From Shewanella sp. MBTL60-112-B2 (lineage in GTDB: Bacteria; Pseudomonadota; Gammaproteobacteria; Enterobacterales; Shewanellaceae): 64,000 bases of DNA. The stretch's first letter is position 1. Every line of letters begins with the position of its first letter. Position numbers and translations under genes: made by a program. Below the pieces are notes generated by a model that did not search any database, had not been told where the DNA came from, and was given only the letters and a program-made list of their open reading frames with translations. Location: contig NZ_BPFA01000003.1 of assembly GCF_019655055.1 (NCBI RefSeq), forward strand, positions 1 to 64,000, in the 5' to 3' direction. Of this stretch, positions 43,916 through 52,925 are shown in pieces.

Positions 43916-44689
43916 ATGACCCGTAAACACCCAAGCCTTAGAGTAAAATTACTGCGTCAACTACGACCTTGGCACCGCCGCATCGGCATTGCCTCTACCT
44001 TGTTAGTGATTTTTATCGCCATAACTGGCGTGTTAATTAATCACAGTAATCACCTGTCTCTTGATACTGCCCATGTTAAGCAGGCGTGGTTACTGGATTA
44101 CTATGGTATTAAAGCGCCAACCGATATAGCTCTTTATCAAACCAATTCTCAGACACTGCTCAGTACAGCCAACCAGCTTTGGCTAAATGATAAATTAGCC
44201 TTCGAGGCTAACGGTTCTATTTTAGCCGCCACCACACATAAAGAGATGATAGTCGCCATCGATAGTCAGCATCTCTACCTGCTCTCTCCTCAGGGAGAGC
44301 TGTTCGAGACTCAAAGCCTTGCCACAGGCCTACCGAAAGACATAGAAGCCATTGGCCAAACCGGCCAGCTTTGGCTTAAAACCGCGACGGGCTTATATCT
44401 CGCCGATAGCGATCTTATCGAATGGACAGCCACTCAACCTTATGTGGCCATAGACTGGATTAAGCCTGTAGAAAGCACTAAAACCGCAGAGTTTGCTCAA
44501 CAAATGAGAGCGAGTCATTTAACTTGGGAGCGGGTATTACTCGATCTTCATAGCGGCCGTTTCTTTGGCTCCCTAGGCCCTTGGCTGATGGATTTAGTGG
44601 CATTGAGTTTATTGATTATGGCGTTTACAGGATGTTATATCTGGTTACAGCAAAAACCGCCTAGAACAAGGAAAGGTCCTAGGTCTTAG
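43916..44689 (+). CDS. PepSY-associated inner-membrane protein
   Basis: A 257-residue membrane protein. LRPWHRRIGIASTLLVIFIAITGVLINHS (from about residue 16) is the first helix with the histidine-containing motif of PepSY_TM proteins. A periplasmic domain of about 160 residues follows, and a second helix ends the protein (LVALSLLIMAFTGCYIWLQ). Such proteins occur with siderophore receptors and ferric reductases. It follows a porin and an FMN-binding protein in the same direction. It may take part in ferric iron reduction at the membrane. Confidence 0.8.
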   Translation: MTRKHPSLRVKLLRQLRPWHRRIGIASTLLVIFIAITGVLINHSNHLSLDTAHVKQAWLLDYYGIKAPTDIALYQTNSQTLLSTANQLWLNDKLAFEANGSILAATTHKEMIVAIDSQHLYLLSPQGELFETQSLATGLPKDIEAIGQTGQLWLKTATGLYLADSDLIEWTATQPYVAIDWIKPVESTKTAEFAQQMRASHLTWERVLLDLHSGRFFGSLGPWLMDLVALSLLIMAFTGCYIWLQQKPPRTRKGPRS

Positions 44690-45020
44690 GTGTTAGGTCT
44701 TAGGGAAAGCAGGTCCTAGGTTCTAGGAAAGGCAGGAAAAGCAAAGACGGAAAAGCTGAGACGGAAAAGCAAGAAAGGTAGTGATTTTTTGCTTTTGCTT
44801 TTCCTAGCAGGGCGTAGCCCGTCCTAGAAGCTAGGATCTGATGTTTAAAGCCCAACCTACATCACTTACACACCTTTGATTGTATAGCGCTCTAGCCGCG
44901 AAGCGTCCTCGCAGCGAGGTTACGAGTGCTCTAGGCTTTTAGCTTTTAGCTTTTAGCTCTGAGGAAACGTAAAGGCGACGCAGGCCAAGACCGAGAAGGC
45001 CGAGTAAAGCCGGATATGGG
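44674..45020 (+). repeat. mosaic repeat with CTAGG heptads, copy A
   Basis: The segment begins at the 3' end of the PepSY gene with AGGTCCT, AGGTCTT, AGGTGTT, AGGTCTT (period seven). It continues with GACGGAAAAGCTGAGACGG, AAGGTAGTGATTTTTTGC, CAGGGCGTAGCCCGTCC and a second heptad run AGGCTTTTAGCTTTTAGC (44934-44955). Copy B lies on the other side of the GNAT gene (45490-45730), and a third related piece follows fbp. Confidence 0.75.
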
Positions 45021-45058
45021 TCGATAAAACAATAAAACAATTAAACATGGAAGCTAAG

Positions 45059-45487
45059 ATGAACATAGATGTGATCCACGAAGAAGCTCCGTCCGTGTTT
45101 GATGCCTTGGTCGAGGGTGTTAGACAACACAACTTTGCCCATATGGGTGTTGAAACCTCTAAGCCTCTATCGGTTGTCGCCCACGACTCTAGTGATAGTA
45201 GTGGCAGCGGCAAACTGATTGGTGGCGTCGCAGGGCGCACTATTTACGACAACTTTTTGATTAACGTGCTGTGGGTCGATGAAAGCGTGCGAGGTACCGG
45301 CCTAGGTAGAGAATTAATGCAACTTGCAGAAATAGAAGCTAAAAGCCGCGGCTGTACTATGGCGCAAGTCGATACCCTCTCCTTTCAGGCTCCCGTTTTT
45401 TATCAAAAGCTAGGCTTTGAAATTATTGGCACTGTACCTAGCACTGCGAAAAGCCCCGAACGTTATTTTTTATTGAAGAGGTTTTAA
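45059..45487 (+). CDS. GNAT family N-acetyltransferase
   Basis: A 142-residue acetyltransferase. The acetyl-CoA loop is VRGTGLGRELMQLAEIEA (about 83-100), and the C-terminal part QAPVFYQKLGFEIIGTV is typical of GNAT proteins. The ATG at 45059 has GGAAG upstream and fits the domain start; an ATG four codons earlier is the alternative. The gene is bracketed by two copies of the same mosaic repeat, which suggests it may have moved or been duplicated with them. The substrate is unknown. Confidence 0.82.
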   Translation: MNIDVIHEEAPSVFDALVEGVRQHNFAHMGVETSKPLSVVAHDSSDSSGSGKLIGGVAGRTIYDNFLINVLWVDESVRGTGLGRELMQLAEIEAKSRGCTMAQVDTLSFQAPVFYQKLGFEIIGTVPSTAKSPERYFLLKRF

Positions 45488-45489
45488 AA

Positions 45490-45735
45490 TAAGGTTCTAG
45501 GAAAGCAGGTTTTAGGTCCTAGGAAGAGCAAAGGCGGGATAAGCTGAGACGGTACTAGCAGAGCCGAACGGCCTAGGCCTAGGGAACGTGACTGCGTCAC
45601 TTACCGAGCGCTGCGCTTAGAGATAAAGCGGAAAGCGGCATAAAGTAGTGATTCTTTGTTTTTTCTTTTGTTTTTTCTAGCAGGGCTTTAGCCCGTCCTC
45701 GAAGCGAAGCGCCCTAGGGTCTAGCCCCTTCTTTT
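45490..45735 (+). repeat. mosaic repeat with CTAGG heptads, copy B
   Basis: It starts two bases after the GNAT stop with AGGTTCTAGG, TTTTAGGTCCTAGG, GGGATAAGCTGAGACGG. Then GTGACTGCGTCAC and AGCGCTGCGCT palindromes, AAAGTAGTGATTCTTTG and CAGGGCTTTAGCCCGTCC follow. Order and wording parallel copy A at 44674-44850. Confidence 0.75.
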
Positions 45736-45852
45736 AAAACTGCTTCCCTGCTCACAAATCAAACATTTTTCATGCTAGCTATTACTTCCTATCTCGCCAA
45801 AAATCCGATTTAGGCGTAGACTTGCCGCCCTTTTAAATTTGATTTATTCCCG

Positions 45853-47049
45853 ATGAAACCAGACCTGATGAAACAGCGCCTTATCGCATGGGCACCAGTG
45901 TGGTTACTGGCTCTAACTGCCTTCGTTTTTGTCTCTACTGAGTTTGTACCTGTAGGCCTCTTAGCGGCTCTTGGCCAAAGTTTTAATATGAGCGCAGTTG
46001 CTATCGGCCCCATGCTCACAGTATATGCCGCCGTGGTGGCACTGGCCTCTTTGCCTGCAGTGCTGCTGTTTGCTCACTTTGAACGAAAGAAGCTGCTGCT
46101 CGGCTTAATGTCGGTATTTATCATCAGCCATGGGATCTGCGTTTGGTCTCCGACTTATGAGATCTTACTCGCTGGCCGCACCGGTATCGCCTTAACACAT
46201 GCGCTATTTTGGGCTATCGCTCCGGCATTAGTGGTGCGCTTAGCCCCACAGGGACAAGGCGCAAAGGCACTGAGCATATTCGCCACAGGTTGTGTGCTGG
46301 CCTTAGTATTAGGTATTCCTCTGGGCCGCGTTATCGGGCAATTAATCGGTTGGCGTAGCATTTTTGGCTTAATCGGCTTGCTCACTTTGGCGATGATGTT
46401 ACTGCTATGGCGCGGTCTGCCAAACTTACCTGCAACCCATGGTGGTAGCTGGCGAAGCCTACCTGCACTTGCAAGCAACAAAGCCTTGTTATGGTTGTAC
46501 CTGCTGACAATGACACTCGTAACTGCGCATTACAGTGTTTACACTTATCTTGAGCCTCTGCTTCAGGAGCATTTTGGCTATTCTGCCAATATCACTACCA
46601 TGATCTTGCTGATCTTTGGCGCTGCCGGCTTAATTGGCAGTCTTTTGTTTAGCCGTTATCAAGCGCGCTATGCTCAACACTTGCTGATGCTAGCGATAGC
46701 AACGCTCGGTAGCTGCATGGCTATGCTGCCGTTTATCGCCAATCAACTTTGGCTGTTAGTACCACTGTGCATCTTATGGGGTACAGGCATGATGTTGATG
46801 TGCCTTTCTTTGCAATCCAAAGCACTCAAGCTTGCACCTGAAGCGACCGATGTGGCCATGGCTATCTATTCTGGATTATTTAATGTGGGAATTGGCAGCG
46901 GTGCGCTGCTAGGCAGTATTGTTGCCGCCCAATATGGAGTTCAACAAAACGGCAACTGGGCAAGCCTATTGATACTGCTCGCTTTAGTACCACTATTCTT
47001 TTTACTTCGAGCGCGCCGAGCAGCACTGAAGGTCACCAATACCATTTAA
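45853..47049 (+). CDS. MFS sugar efflux transporter, SotB/AraJ-like
   Basis: A 398-residue major facilitator with twelve predicted helices. TAFVFVSTEFVPVGLL near residue 22 is characteristic of the DHA1 SotB/AraJ group. LLAGRTGIALTHALFWAIAPAL and the GIPLGRVIGQLIGWRSIF motif (about 153-170) confirm it. Such proteins export arabinose or related sugars and some drugs. The ATG at 45853 is used; a second ATG five codons later is possible. It is convergent with a GNAT-like gene. Confidence 0.85.
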   Translation: MKPDLMKQRLIAWAPVWLLALTAFVFVSTEFVPVGLLAALGQSFNMSAVAIGPMLTVYAAVVALASLPAVLLFAHFERKKLLLGLMSVFIISHGICVWSPTYEILLAGRTGIALTHALFWAIAPALVVRLAPQGQGAKALSIFATGCVLALVLGIPLGRVIGQLIGWRSIFGLIGLLTLAMMLLLWRGLPNLPATHGGSWRSLPALASNKALLWLYLLTMTLVTAHYSVYTYLEPLLQEHFGYSANITTMILLIFGAAGLIGSLLFSRYQARYAQHLLMLAIATLGSCMAMLPFIANQLWLLVPLCILWGTGMMLMCLSLQSKALKLAPEATDVAMAIYSGLFNVGIGSGALLGSIVAAQYGVQQNGNWASLLILLALVPLFFLLRARRAALKVTNTI

Positions 47050-47057
47050 CTTATTCA

Positions 47058-47085
47058 CATAGCGGCCACTTTTTAAGCCGCTATG
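47058..47085. terminator. hairpin downstream of the sugar exporter gene
   Basis: CATAGCGGC/GCCGCTATG stem with a loop that contains TTTTT but no T tail after it. It is a possible weak terminator just after the exporter gene. Confidence 0.4.
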
Positions 47086-47126
47086 CATTAAGATAAAGTG
47101 CATGAAGCTAAAGTATATTAATCTTG

Positions 47127-47158
47127 GCTGCGAAACTCTTTATTAAGAATTTCGCAGC
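47127..47158. terminator. hairpin between convergent genes
   Basis: GCTGCGAAA/TTTCGCAGC with an AT-rich loop that itself can pair. It lies between the convergent exporter and GNAT-like genes and lacks a strong T tail. Confidence 0.45.
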
Positions 47159-47187
47159 GAATGTAGCTCTGTGTGCCACAGTTTCTA

Positions 47188-47643
47188 TTAGATCCCTCTT
47201 CCAGGAAATGCGACTCTAGAGAAAGGCCAGCTATCGGCCAGCCACTCTATAACGGTTTGATAAAGTACAGCATCTAACTCGATGCAGTCGTCTCTGATCC
47301 ATAAATGCACTTCGCTATCATAGTTAGCAGAGCAGCTAGGATCTATGTATATCGAGCCTAGGCACTTATCTTTCGCTTTGTTAAACACCGAGTAGGCAAA
47401 TGCTTCGCGAGAGTCAAACTCGCGTTTATGCACCTGTAGGCTCAATCTGTTTTGAGCAAGCGTGAGATCGCTTCTTGGCCAATCTGAACTTGGACCAAAA
47501 ATGCCTTGCAGACGTTTTTGACTAGAGGTTACCGCTTCAAAATCTTGTTCTGCGACTTGTTCTTCTAGCACTCTAAAATGAAAGTGGTTTGACTCAAAAC
47601 ACCGTGGCGGTTCGAAGTTATCGGCAATAAAGGGGTTATCCAT
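47188..47643 (-). CDS. GNAT-like N-acetyltransferase family protein
   Basis: A 151-residue protein resembling a group of small GNAT-fold proteins in Shewanella. FHFRVLEEQVAEQDFEAVTSSQKRL near the start and KDKCLGSIYIDPS in the middle are the recognisable blocks; DSEVHLWIRDDCIELD follows. The canonical acetyl-CoA loop (RxxGxG/A) is not evident, so enzymatic activity is uncertain. It is a single leftward gene between the sugar exporter and mrcB. Confidence 0.6.
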   Translation of the reverse strand: MDNPFIADNFEPPRCFESNHFHFRVLEEQVAEQDFEAVTSSQKRLQGIFGPSSDWPRSDLTLAQNRLSLQVHKREFDSREAFAYSVFNKAKDKCLGSIYIDPSCSANYDSEVHLWIRDDCIELDAVLYQTVIEWLADSWPFSRVAFPGRGI

Positions 47644-47774
47644 GTACGTGAGGCTCCATCTTGAAACGGCCCATCCATTGTCCGAATTAGCGCCTAAATT
47701 AGCGTCAGAATTCGCTTAAAACGAGGAAACTCAATGGCCCACAAGCAATAAATCCAAGGCTTATATCGACACTA

Positions 47775-47817
47775 TAAAAACAAACGTGAGAACAAAATGC
47801 TATCTGCTCTCGCGTTT
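47775..47817 (-). terminator. terminator of mrcB
   Basis: On the minus strand AAACGCGAGAGC and GTTCTCACGTTT pair with two G-U pairs, followed by GTTTTTAT. It starts a few bases after the mrcB stop codon. Confidence 0.75.
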
Positions 47818-47820
47818 CGA

Positions 47821-50181
47821 TTAACCACCAATCAGCTTTTTCCACCAAGGCAGCGGCTCATCGCAGTTAACCGCCGGCTGATAGCTTTCTCTAAGGGCTG
47901 GCACCTTAACCACATTGGCACATTGCGGCTCTTCAGCCTTGCCCGTATTAGCTTCAAAGTACCCCTGTACAACGCCATCGACTGGTGCCATGCGCAGGCT
48001 TAAAGGAGCGCGGTTACTTAAGAAAGCCTGATAAACGGCCATGGCGCCACTGCTACCATAGAGCCCCGTCTTGCCGTTATCATCACGGCCTACCCAGATG
48101 GCCGCTACATTTCGCTCATCAAAACCAGCAAACCACGAGTCGCGCGAGTCATTACTGGTACCCGTCTTGCCCGCCAATGTAACATATGGGTATGAGCTAC
48201 CTAAGCGTTTAGCCGTGCCAGATTCAACCACTTGAGTCATAGCATATTTAACCAGGTAATTACTGGCACTAGGGATGGCTTGACTTGCTTGCGGCCGTGA
48301 TGCCGTTAGCGGCTGATTATTCGAATCCAGTACCGTAGTCACTGAATTCAAGTGGCGATAGCGACCATCATCGGCAATAGTTTGGAACACCTGCGCAACC
48401 ATTAAAGGTGAGCCATTGACCGCTCCGAGTAACATAGATGGATACTCAGGGATCTTCTCGCGCCAACCTGCCTTGTCCAGCGTCGTCGCCACGCTACTCA
48501 CCCCAATCGCCATACCTAGATTTACCGTCGGCACGTTCATCGACTTTTTAAATGCAGTTAACAGCGGCACCTGACCACGGAACTGCTTATCCACGTTCTG
48601 TGGCGACCAGGTCTTGCCTTGACCATTCTTAAGAGTTATCGGCTGATCTTTTAATGGCGACACCAAATTGTACTGTTCGCCTTGGTTAAGCGCGGTCGCA
48701 TAGACAAATGGCTTAATTAACGAGCCTATGGGCCTGCGGATCTCTACTGCACGGTTAAAGCCCTGATAGCTTGGTACTTTATCGCCTACCATAGCAGCAA
48801 TACCGGCTGAGTATTTATCGGTTAGCACCATGCCGACCTGTAAACTTTCATCATTTTTACCCAGCTGCTTTAAGGTCTTTTCAACGGCTTTCTCAGCCGC
48901 TTCTTGAGCCATAGGATCCAACGTGGTGTAAACCTTAACCCCTGATTGCTGCAGCAAGGCATCGCCGTAGCGACTGGCGAGTTCATGTTTTACCACCGAA
49001 AAGAATGCCGGCAACTTTTGATGCACTGGTTTGTTGGCTTTACGCAGCCCTAGTGGCGACTCAACTGCCGCTTGATACTGAGCCACATTTAGATCGCCCG
49101 CCTCCATAAGCAAGCGCAATACCAAGTCACGTCGTTCTTGAGCACGCTCTGGGTAACGCCACGGATTGTAGTAAGAAGGTCCCTTGATCACGGCGACCAA
49201 GAATGCCTGCTGCGGCACAGTTAATTCAGCGATCGGACGTCCAAAATAGAACTGTGAAGCCAAACCCATACCGTGTACGCCACGGGCCTTATCTTGCCCC
49301 ATATATACTTCGTTGAGGTAGGCCTCTAAGATCTCATCTTTCTCGTAACGAAAATCGATAATGATCGCCATCAGTGCTTCGCGCACCTTACGGGTAATCG
49401 AACGCTCACTGGAAAGGAAGAAGTTCTTAGCTAACTGTTGTGTCAAGGTCGAGCCGCCTTGCACTGTACGCCCAGCGGAGATATTCACCATGGCTGCACG
49501 CAAAATAGCAAACGGATTGACTCCATGATGCTGATAGAAGCTGCGATCTTCAACTAAGATAAGCGCGTTAACAATCGATTTTGGCAGCTCCTTAGTCGGT
49601 ACAAATAACCTGTCTTCGCCATCACCTGTGATAATTCTGTCCAGCAGCACAGGCTCAAGATGGAATACCGCTAACTGACGCTTATCGCTGTTACGGGCTA
49701 CTGACACCACACCATTACTGTCGAAGGTGATCATCACTCTCTGTTCAACCTGATCCCCTTGAGGATGCAGAAATGGTCGACGCCAGAGGTCAATCTTTGT
49801 CTTCGAAGCTGAGAACTCGCCCACCTGACGTGGATTAGCAACCTTGCGGTAGCCAAGCAGCTTAAGCTCAGACATCAGTTGACCGTGGCTGACCGCGGCT
49901 CCTGGATATAGCGCCATCGAGCGACTAAACACCTGCGCTGGAAGATGCCATTTCTGACCTTCAAACTTGCGGGCAATTATCTGGTCTAGATAGATGCCAT
50001 AAGACGCAACAGCCACAGCAACCACTAAGCCAAGCTTCCAGCTGATAGACCAGATCTTCTTACCCCAACTTGAAGGTGCTTTCTTCGGGGTCGACTTCTT
50101 TGCTCTCGGCTTTCTAGCCGTGGCTCTCTTTTTCGCAGGCGCTTTTTTGGTGGCCGCTTTAGGTGTAGCTTTATCTGTCAT
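47821..50181 (-). CDS. mrcB: penicillin-binding protein 1B
   Basis: A 786-residue bifunctional peptidoglycan synthase. A lysine- and alanine-rich cytoplasmic tail (1-45) precedes one membrane helix (about 48-66) and the UB2H-like region. The GT51 transglycosylase domain has EDRSFYQHHGVNP and GGSTLTQQLAKN. The transpeptidase has SxxK in RRPIGSLIKPF, SMN in KKSMNVPT and KTGTSNDSRDSW. It polymerises and cross-links murein in the periplasm. Its neighbour upstream is hrpB, as in E. coli. Confidence 0.95.
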   Translation of the reverse strand: MTDKATPKAATKKAPAKKRATARKPRAKKSTPKKAPSSWGKKIWSISWKLGLVVAVAVASYGIYLDQIIARKFEGQKWHLPAQVFSRSMALYPGAAVSHGQLMSELKLLGYRKVANPRQVGEFSASKTKIDLWRRPFLHPQGDQVEQRVMITFDSNGVVSVARNSDKRQLAVFHLEPVLLDRIITGDGEDRLFVPTKELPKSIVNALILVEDRSFYQHHGVNPFAILRAAMVNISAGRTVQGGSTLTQQLAKNFFLSSERSITRKVREALMAIIIDFRYEKDEILEAYLNEVYMGQDKARGVHGMGLASQFYFGRPIAELTVPQQAFLVAVIKGPSYYNPWRYPERAQERRDLVLRLLMEAGDLNVAQYQAAVESPLGLRKANKPVHQKLPAFFSVVKHELASRYGDALLQQSGVKVYTTLDPMAQEAAEKAVEKTLKQLGKNDESLQVGMVLTDKYSAGIAAMVGDKVPSYQGFNRAVEIRRPIGSLIKPFVYATALNQGEQYNLVSPLKDQPITLKNGQGKTWSPQNVDKQFRGQVPLLTAFKKSMNVPTVNLGMAIGVSSVATTLDKAGWREKIPEYPSMLLGAVNGSPLMVAQVFQTIADDGRYRHLNSVTTVLDSNNQPLTASRPQASQAIPSASNYLVKYAMTQVVESGTAKRLGSSYPYVTLAGKTGTSNDSRDSWFAGFDERNVAAIWVGRDDNGKTGLYGSSGAMAVYQAFLSNRAPLSLRMAPVDGVVQGYFEANTGKAEEPQCANVVKVPALRESYQPAVNCDEPLPWWKKLIGG

Positions 50182-50205
50182 TATACTTCCGCGACGTGCT
50201 CAAGC

Positions 50206-52746
50206 TTATTGCGAGCTAAACGTCTTCTTTTTAGTAAATTTGGTCGGTTGAGTGTTAGCCGGATCATCAGGCCACAAATGCCTTGGGTAGCGCCCTTTCA
50301 TCTCTTTCTTCACGTGCTCGTAAGGCCCTTGCCAAAAGCTTTCAAGATCGGCGGTTAACGCAAGCGGCCTATGGGCCGGAGACAATAGCTCCATGGTGAC
50401 CACTAACTTGCCTTGAGCAAGCCTTGGACTCTGCTGCATTCCTAACGCCTCTTGTAGCCTCACACTTAGTAATGCTCGGCCTGTGGCATCATACTCGATT
50501 TTAACGCTAGAACCTGTGGCCATCGGCCACTTTCTTGGAAGTAAGCCTTCAAGTTGTTGCTGCAACTCCCAAGGTAAAAGATTGAGCAGCAGAGTATAAC
50601 AATCTAATTGCTGCAATTGTGCAAGACTGCGCACCTCATCTAAATAAGGCGCGAGCCAGCTATCTAACTCACTTAACAAGCTGTCATTATCGAGTGCAGG
50701 CCAGCCGTATTCTGGGCAATATTGTCTGGCTAATGCCACTCGCTGCTGCAGCTGCTGACAAGCCTCATTAAAGTTCATTATTGCCAAGCCTTTAAGCCTG
50801 ATTTGCTCAAGGAGTGCCTGCTTGATAAGCCGCTTATCTAGGTTATTGATAGCAGTCTTAGTGAGTAAGATCTCACCTATTTTGTGCTGTTTCTCGGCGA
50901 AGAATCGCCCCTTTACTTCATCCCAGCCAGCATAATCTTGGCTAATGACCAAAGACGTCAACTCAGAATCAAATAACTGTGGGTTTAGCTGCGCAGCTAA
51001 ATACACTTTACCTTGGCTACGCCCCTCAGTTTCTTGCAGGTCTGCAACCACTAGCCAAGCTGAACCCGCTAATGCGTCGTCATTGGCCAGTTCCACGCCG
51101 CTACCGTTTGCCAGTTGATAACCACTCACTCCGCGGGCTTTAGCAATGCGGTCTGGGTAAGCAAGTGCCAGTAGCATGGCAATATCATCACTAGCGGCAT
51201 TGCGAGCCACTTGGCTTAAATCAAGCTGCCCTAGAGCCGATAATCCTAAGGTATTAACCCAGTTGCGGATCTGCTTTTGCGACTCCCCCTGCAGCGCTTC
51301 GTTCAGGTATCGGCTGATATCAGCTCCCTGACGGCTACGACTTCGAGCCTCAAGGGTTCCCGCTAAGATACAGGCTAACAGTCCAAGATTAAGATCTTGA
51401 TTATCCTCAGCACTTTTTTTCGCCATCAATAGCATATGCGCAAGTCTAGGGTTGCAACCTAACTTGTGCGCCTCGCGGCCATGATGAGTAATTAAGCGCG
51501 ATTCATTAACCATGCCCATAACTTGAAGTAAGTGCCAACTTACATTCTCATTAGCTGCTGATGGCGCGGTGAGCATAGGTAGCTCATTGAGTGATTTAAC
51601 GCCCCAAAAGGCGGCATCTAGCACCATAGATAGTAGCTCGCTATGGACTATTTCTGGCTCATCGGCTTTGAGTAAACGTCCATGCTCCTCTTGACTCCAT
51701 AGTCGAGTACAAAAGCCTGCCATCAAGCGCCCTGCACGACCCGCACGCTGCGCCGCCGACGCCTGACTAATTCGTTTAAGCGATAAACGGGTCACACCGG
51801 TTTTGGGATTGAATCTGGCCTGACGTTTATAACCAGAATCGATAACTTGAGTGATGCCATCTATGGTTAAACTCGACTCGGCGACGTTCGTGGCAAGTAC
51901 CACCTTACGCATTCCTTTGGCCGCGGGGGCTATCGCAAGATCTTGCGCCCTAGCACTGAGGCTGCCATATAACGGGCAAATAACATAAGCATTGGAATCG
52001 AGGCGTGAGCTGAGTATGCCGTGCAGCTTATTAATCTCGCCCTGTCCTGGCAAAAAGGCCAGCAAGGAGCCTTGGCTATGCTCACTCAGGCTCGCCACAA
52101 TCACCTTCGCCATATGCTCTAACCAATGACTCTGATTGGGCACCGCGCTATAAGCGTGTTCAACAGGAAAGCTGCGGCCTTCACTTTTAAGCAGTTTAGC
52201 CTCCGGCATTAGCTCGCTCAGAGGTAAACCAGACAGAGTTGCCGACATAGCGAGGATCTTTAAGTCTTCACGAAAGCTCGCTTGGATCTCAAGCGCTAGA
52301 GCCAGACCGAGATCGGTAGTGAGATGACGCTCATGAATTTCATCGAAAATCACCATATCGATCCCCGTCAACTCTGGGTCTTGCTGGATCATTCGGGTTA
52401 ACACCCCTTCGGTAACAATCTCTAAGCGAGTATTCGCCGAGACTCGGGTGTCGCCTTTAACGCGGTAACCCACCTCGCTGCCCAGCTCACAACCACGCTG
52501 TTTGGCAATATATTGCGCCACGTTACGCGCAGCTACTCGCCTAGGCTCTAGCATCAAGATTTTACCGCTGATCTCAGGCCAGTTAAGCATATCCAGTGGT
52601 AGAGCGGTCGACTTACCCGCGCCGGTCGGCGCTTCGAGGATCACCTGCGGGCAACAAGTAAATGCGTCACGCAGCGGCTGTAGCAGTGCATGTATAGGTA
52701 AAGATGTCACGAGAGGGTCTGTTACTCTTATTATCGAACATGCCAT
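50206..52746 (-). CDS. hrpB: ATP-dependent helicase HrpB
   Basis: A DExH-box helicase of about 846 residues. Motif I is LEAPTGAGKSTALP near residue 41, motif II is VIFDEIHERHL, motif III is MSATLSG and motif VI is AAQRAGRAGRLMAGF. The C-terminal HrpB domain ends with the RYPRHLWPDDP motif typical of this protein. The exact biological role of HrpB is poorly known. Start choice is uncertain: I use ATG 52746; a GTG 12 codons later aligns better with the E. coli start. Confidence 0.92.
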   Translation of the reverse strand: MACSIIRVTDPLVTSLPIHALLQPLRDAFTCCPQVILEAPTGAGKSTALPLDMLNWPEISGKILMLEPRRVAARNVAQYIAKQRGCELGSEVGYRVKGDTRVSANTRLEIVTEGVLTRMIQQDPELTGIDMVIFDEIHERHLTTDLGLALALEIQASFREDLKILAMSATLSGLPLSELMPEAKLLKSEGRSFPVEHAYSAVPNQSHWLEHMAKVIVASLSEHSQGSLLAFLPGQGEINKLHGILSSRLDSNAYVICPLYGSLSARAQDLAIAPAAKGMRKVVLATNVAESSLTIDGITQVIDSGYKRQARFNPKTGVTRLSLKRISQASAAQRAGRAGRLMAGFCTRLWSQEEHGRLLKADEPEIVHSELLSMVLDAAFWGVKSLNELPMLTAPSAANENVSWHLLQVMGMVNESRLITHHGREAHKLGCNPRLAHMLLMAKKSAEDNQDLNLGLLACILAGTLEARSRSRQGADISRYLNEALQGESQKQIRNWVNTLGLSALGQLDLSQVARNAASDDIAMLLALAYPDRIAKARGVSGYQLANGSGVELANDDALAGSAWLVVADLQETEGRSQGKVYLAAQLNPQLFDSELTSLVISQDYAGWDEVKGRFFAEKQHKIGEILLTKTAINNLDKRLIKQALLEQIRLKGLAIMNFNEACQQLQQRVALARQYCPEYGWPALDNDSLLSELDSWLAPYLDEVRSLAQLQQLDCYTLLLNLLPWELQQQLEGLLPRKWPMATGSSVKIEYDATGRALLSVRLQEALGMQQSPRLAQGKLVVTMELLSPAHRPLALTADLESFWQGPYEHVKKEMKGRYPRHLWPDDPANTQPTKFTKKKTFSSQ

Positions 52747-52925
52747 GCGCTGAGAACCTTGGGAGGTAATTACGCCCAATTAAACGCTCAAGCAAGCATG
52801 AATAAAGGTGAATCAATTGCCAACTAGTGTACTCTAAAAGTGAGCCTAAACTAATACCAATCAGTATAAACTGCTTGAAGCAGTCTTCGCGCTTACGCCG
52901 TTACGTCAAACATCAGGAGCCTAAT
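52747..52925. other. divergent spacer between hrpB and thpR
   Basis: A short non-coding region that should hold both promoters. AGGAG six bases before the thpR ATG is its ribosome site. Confidence 0.4.
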
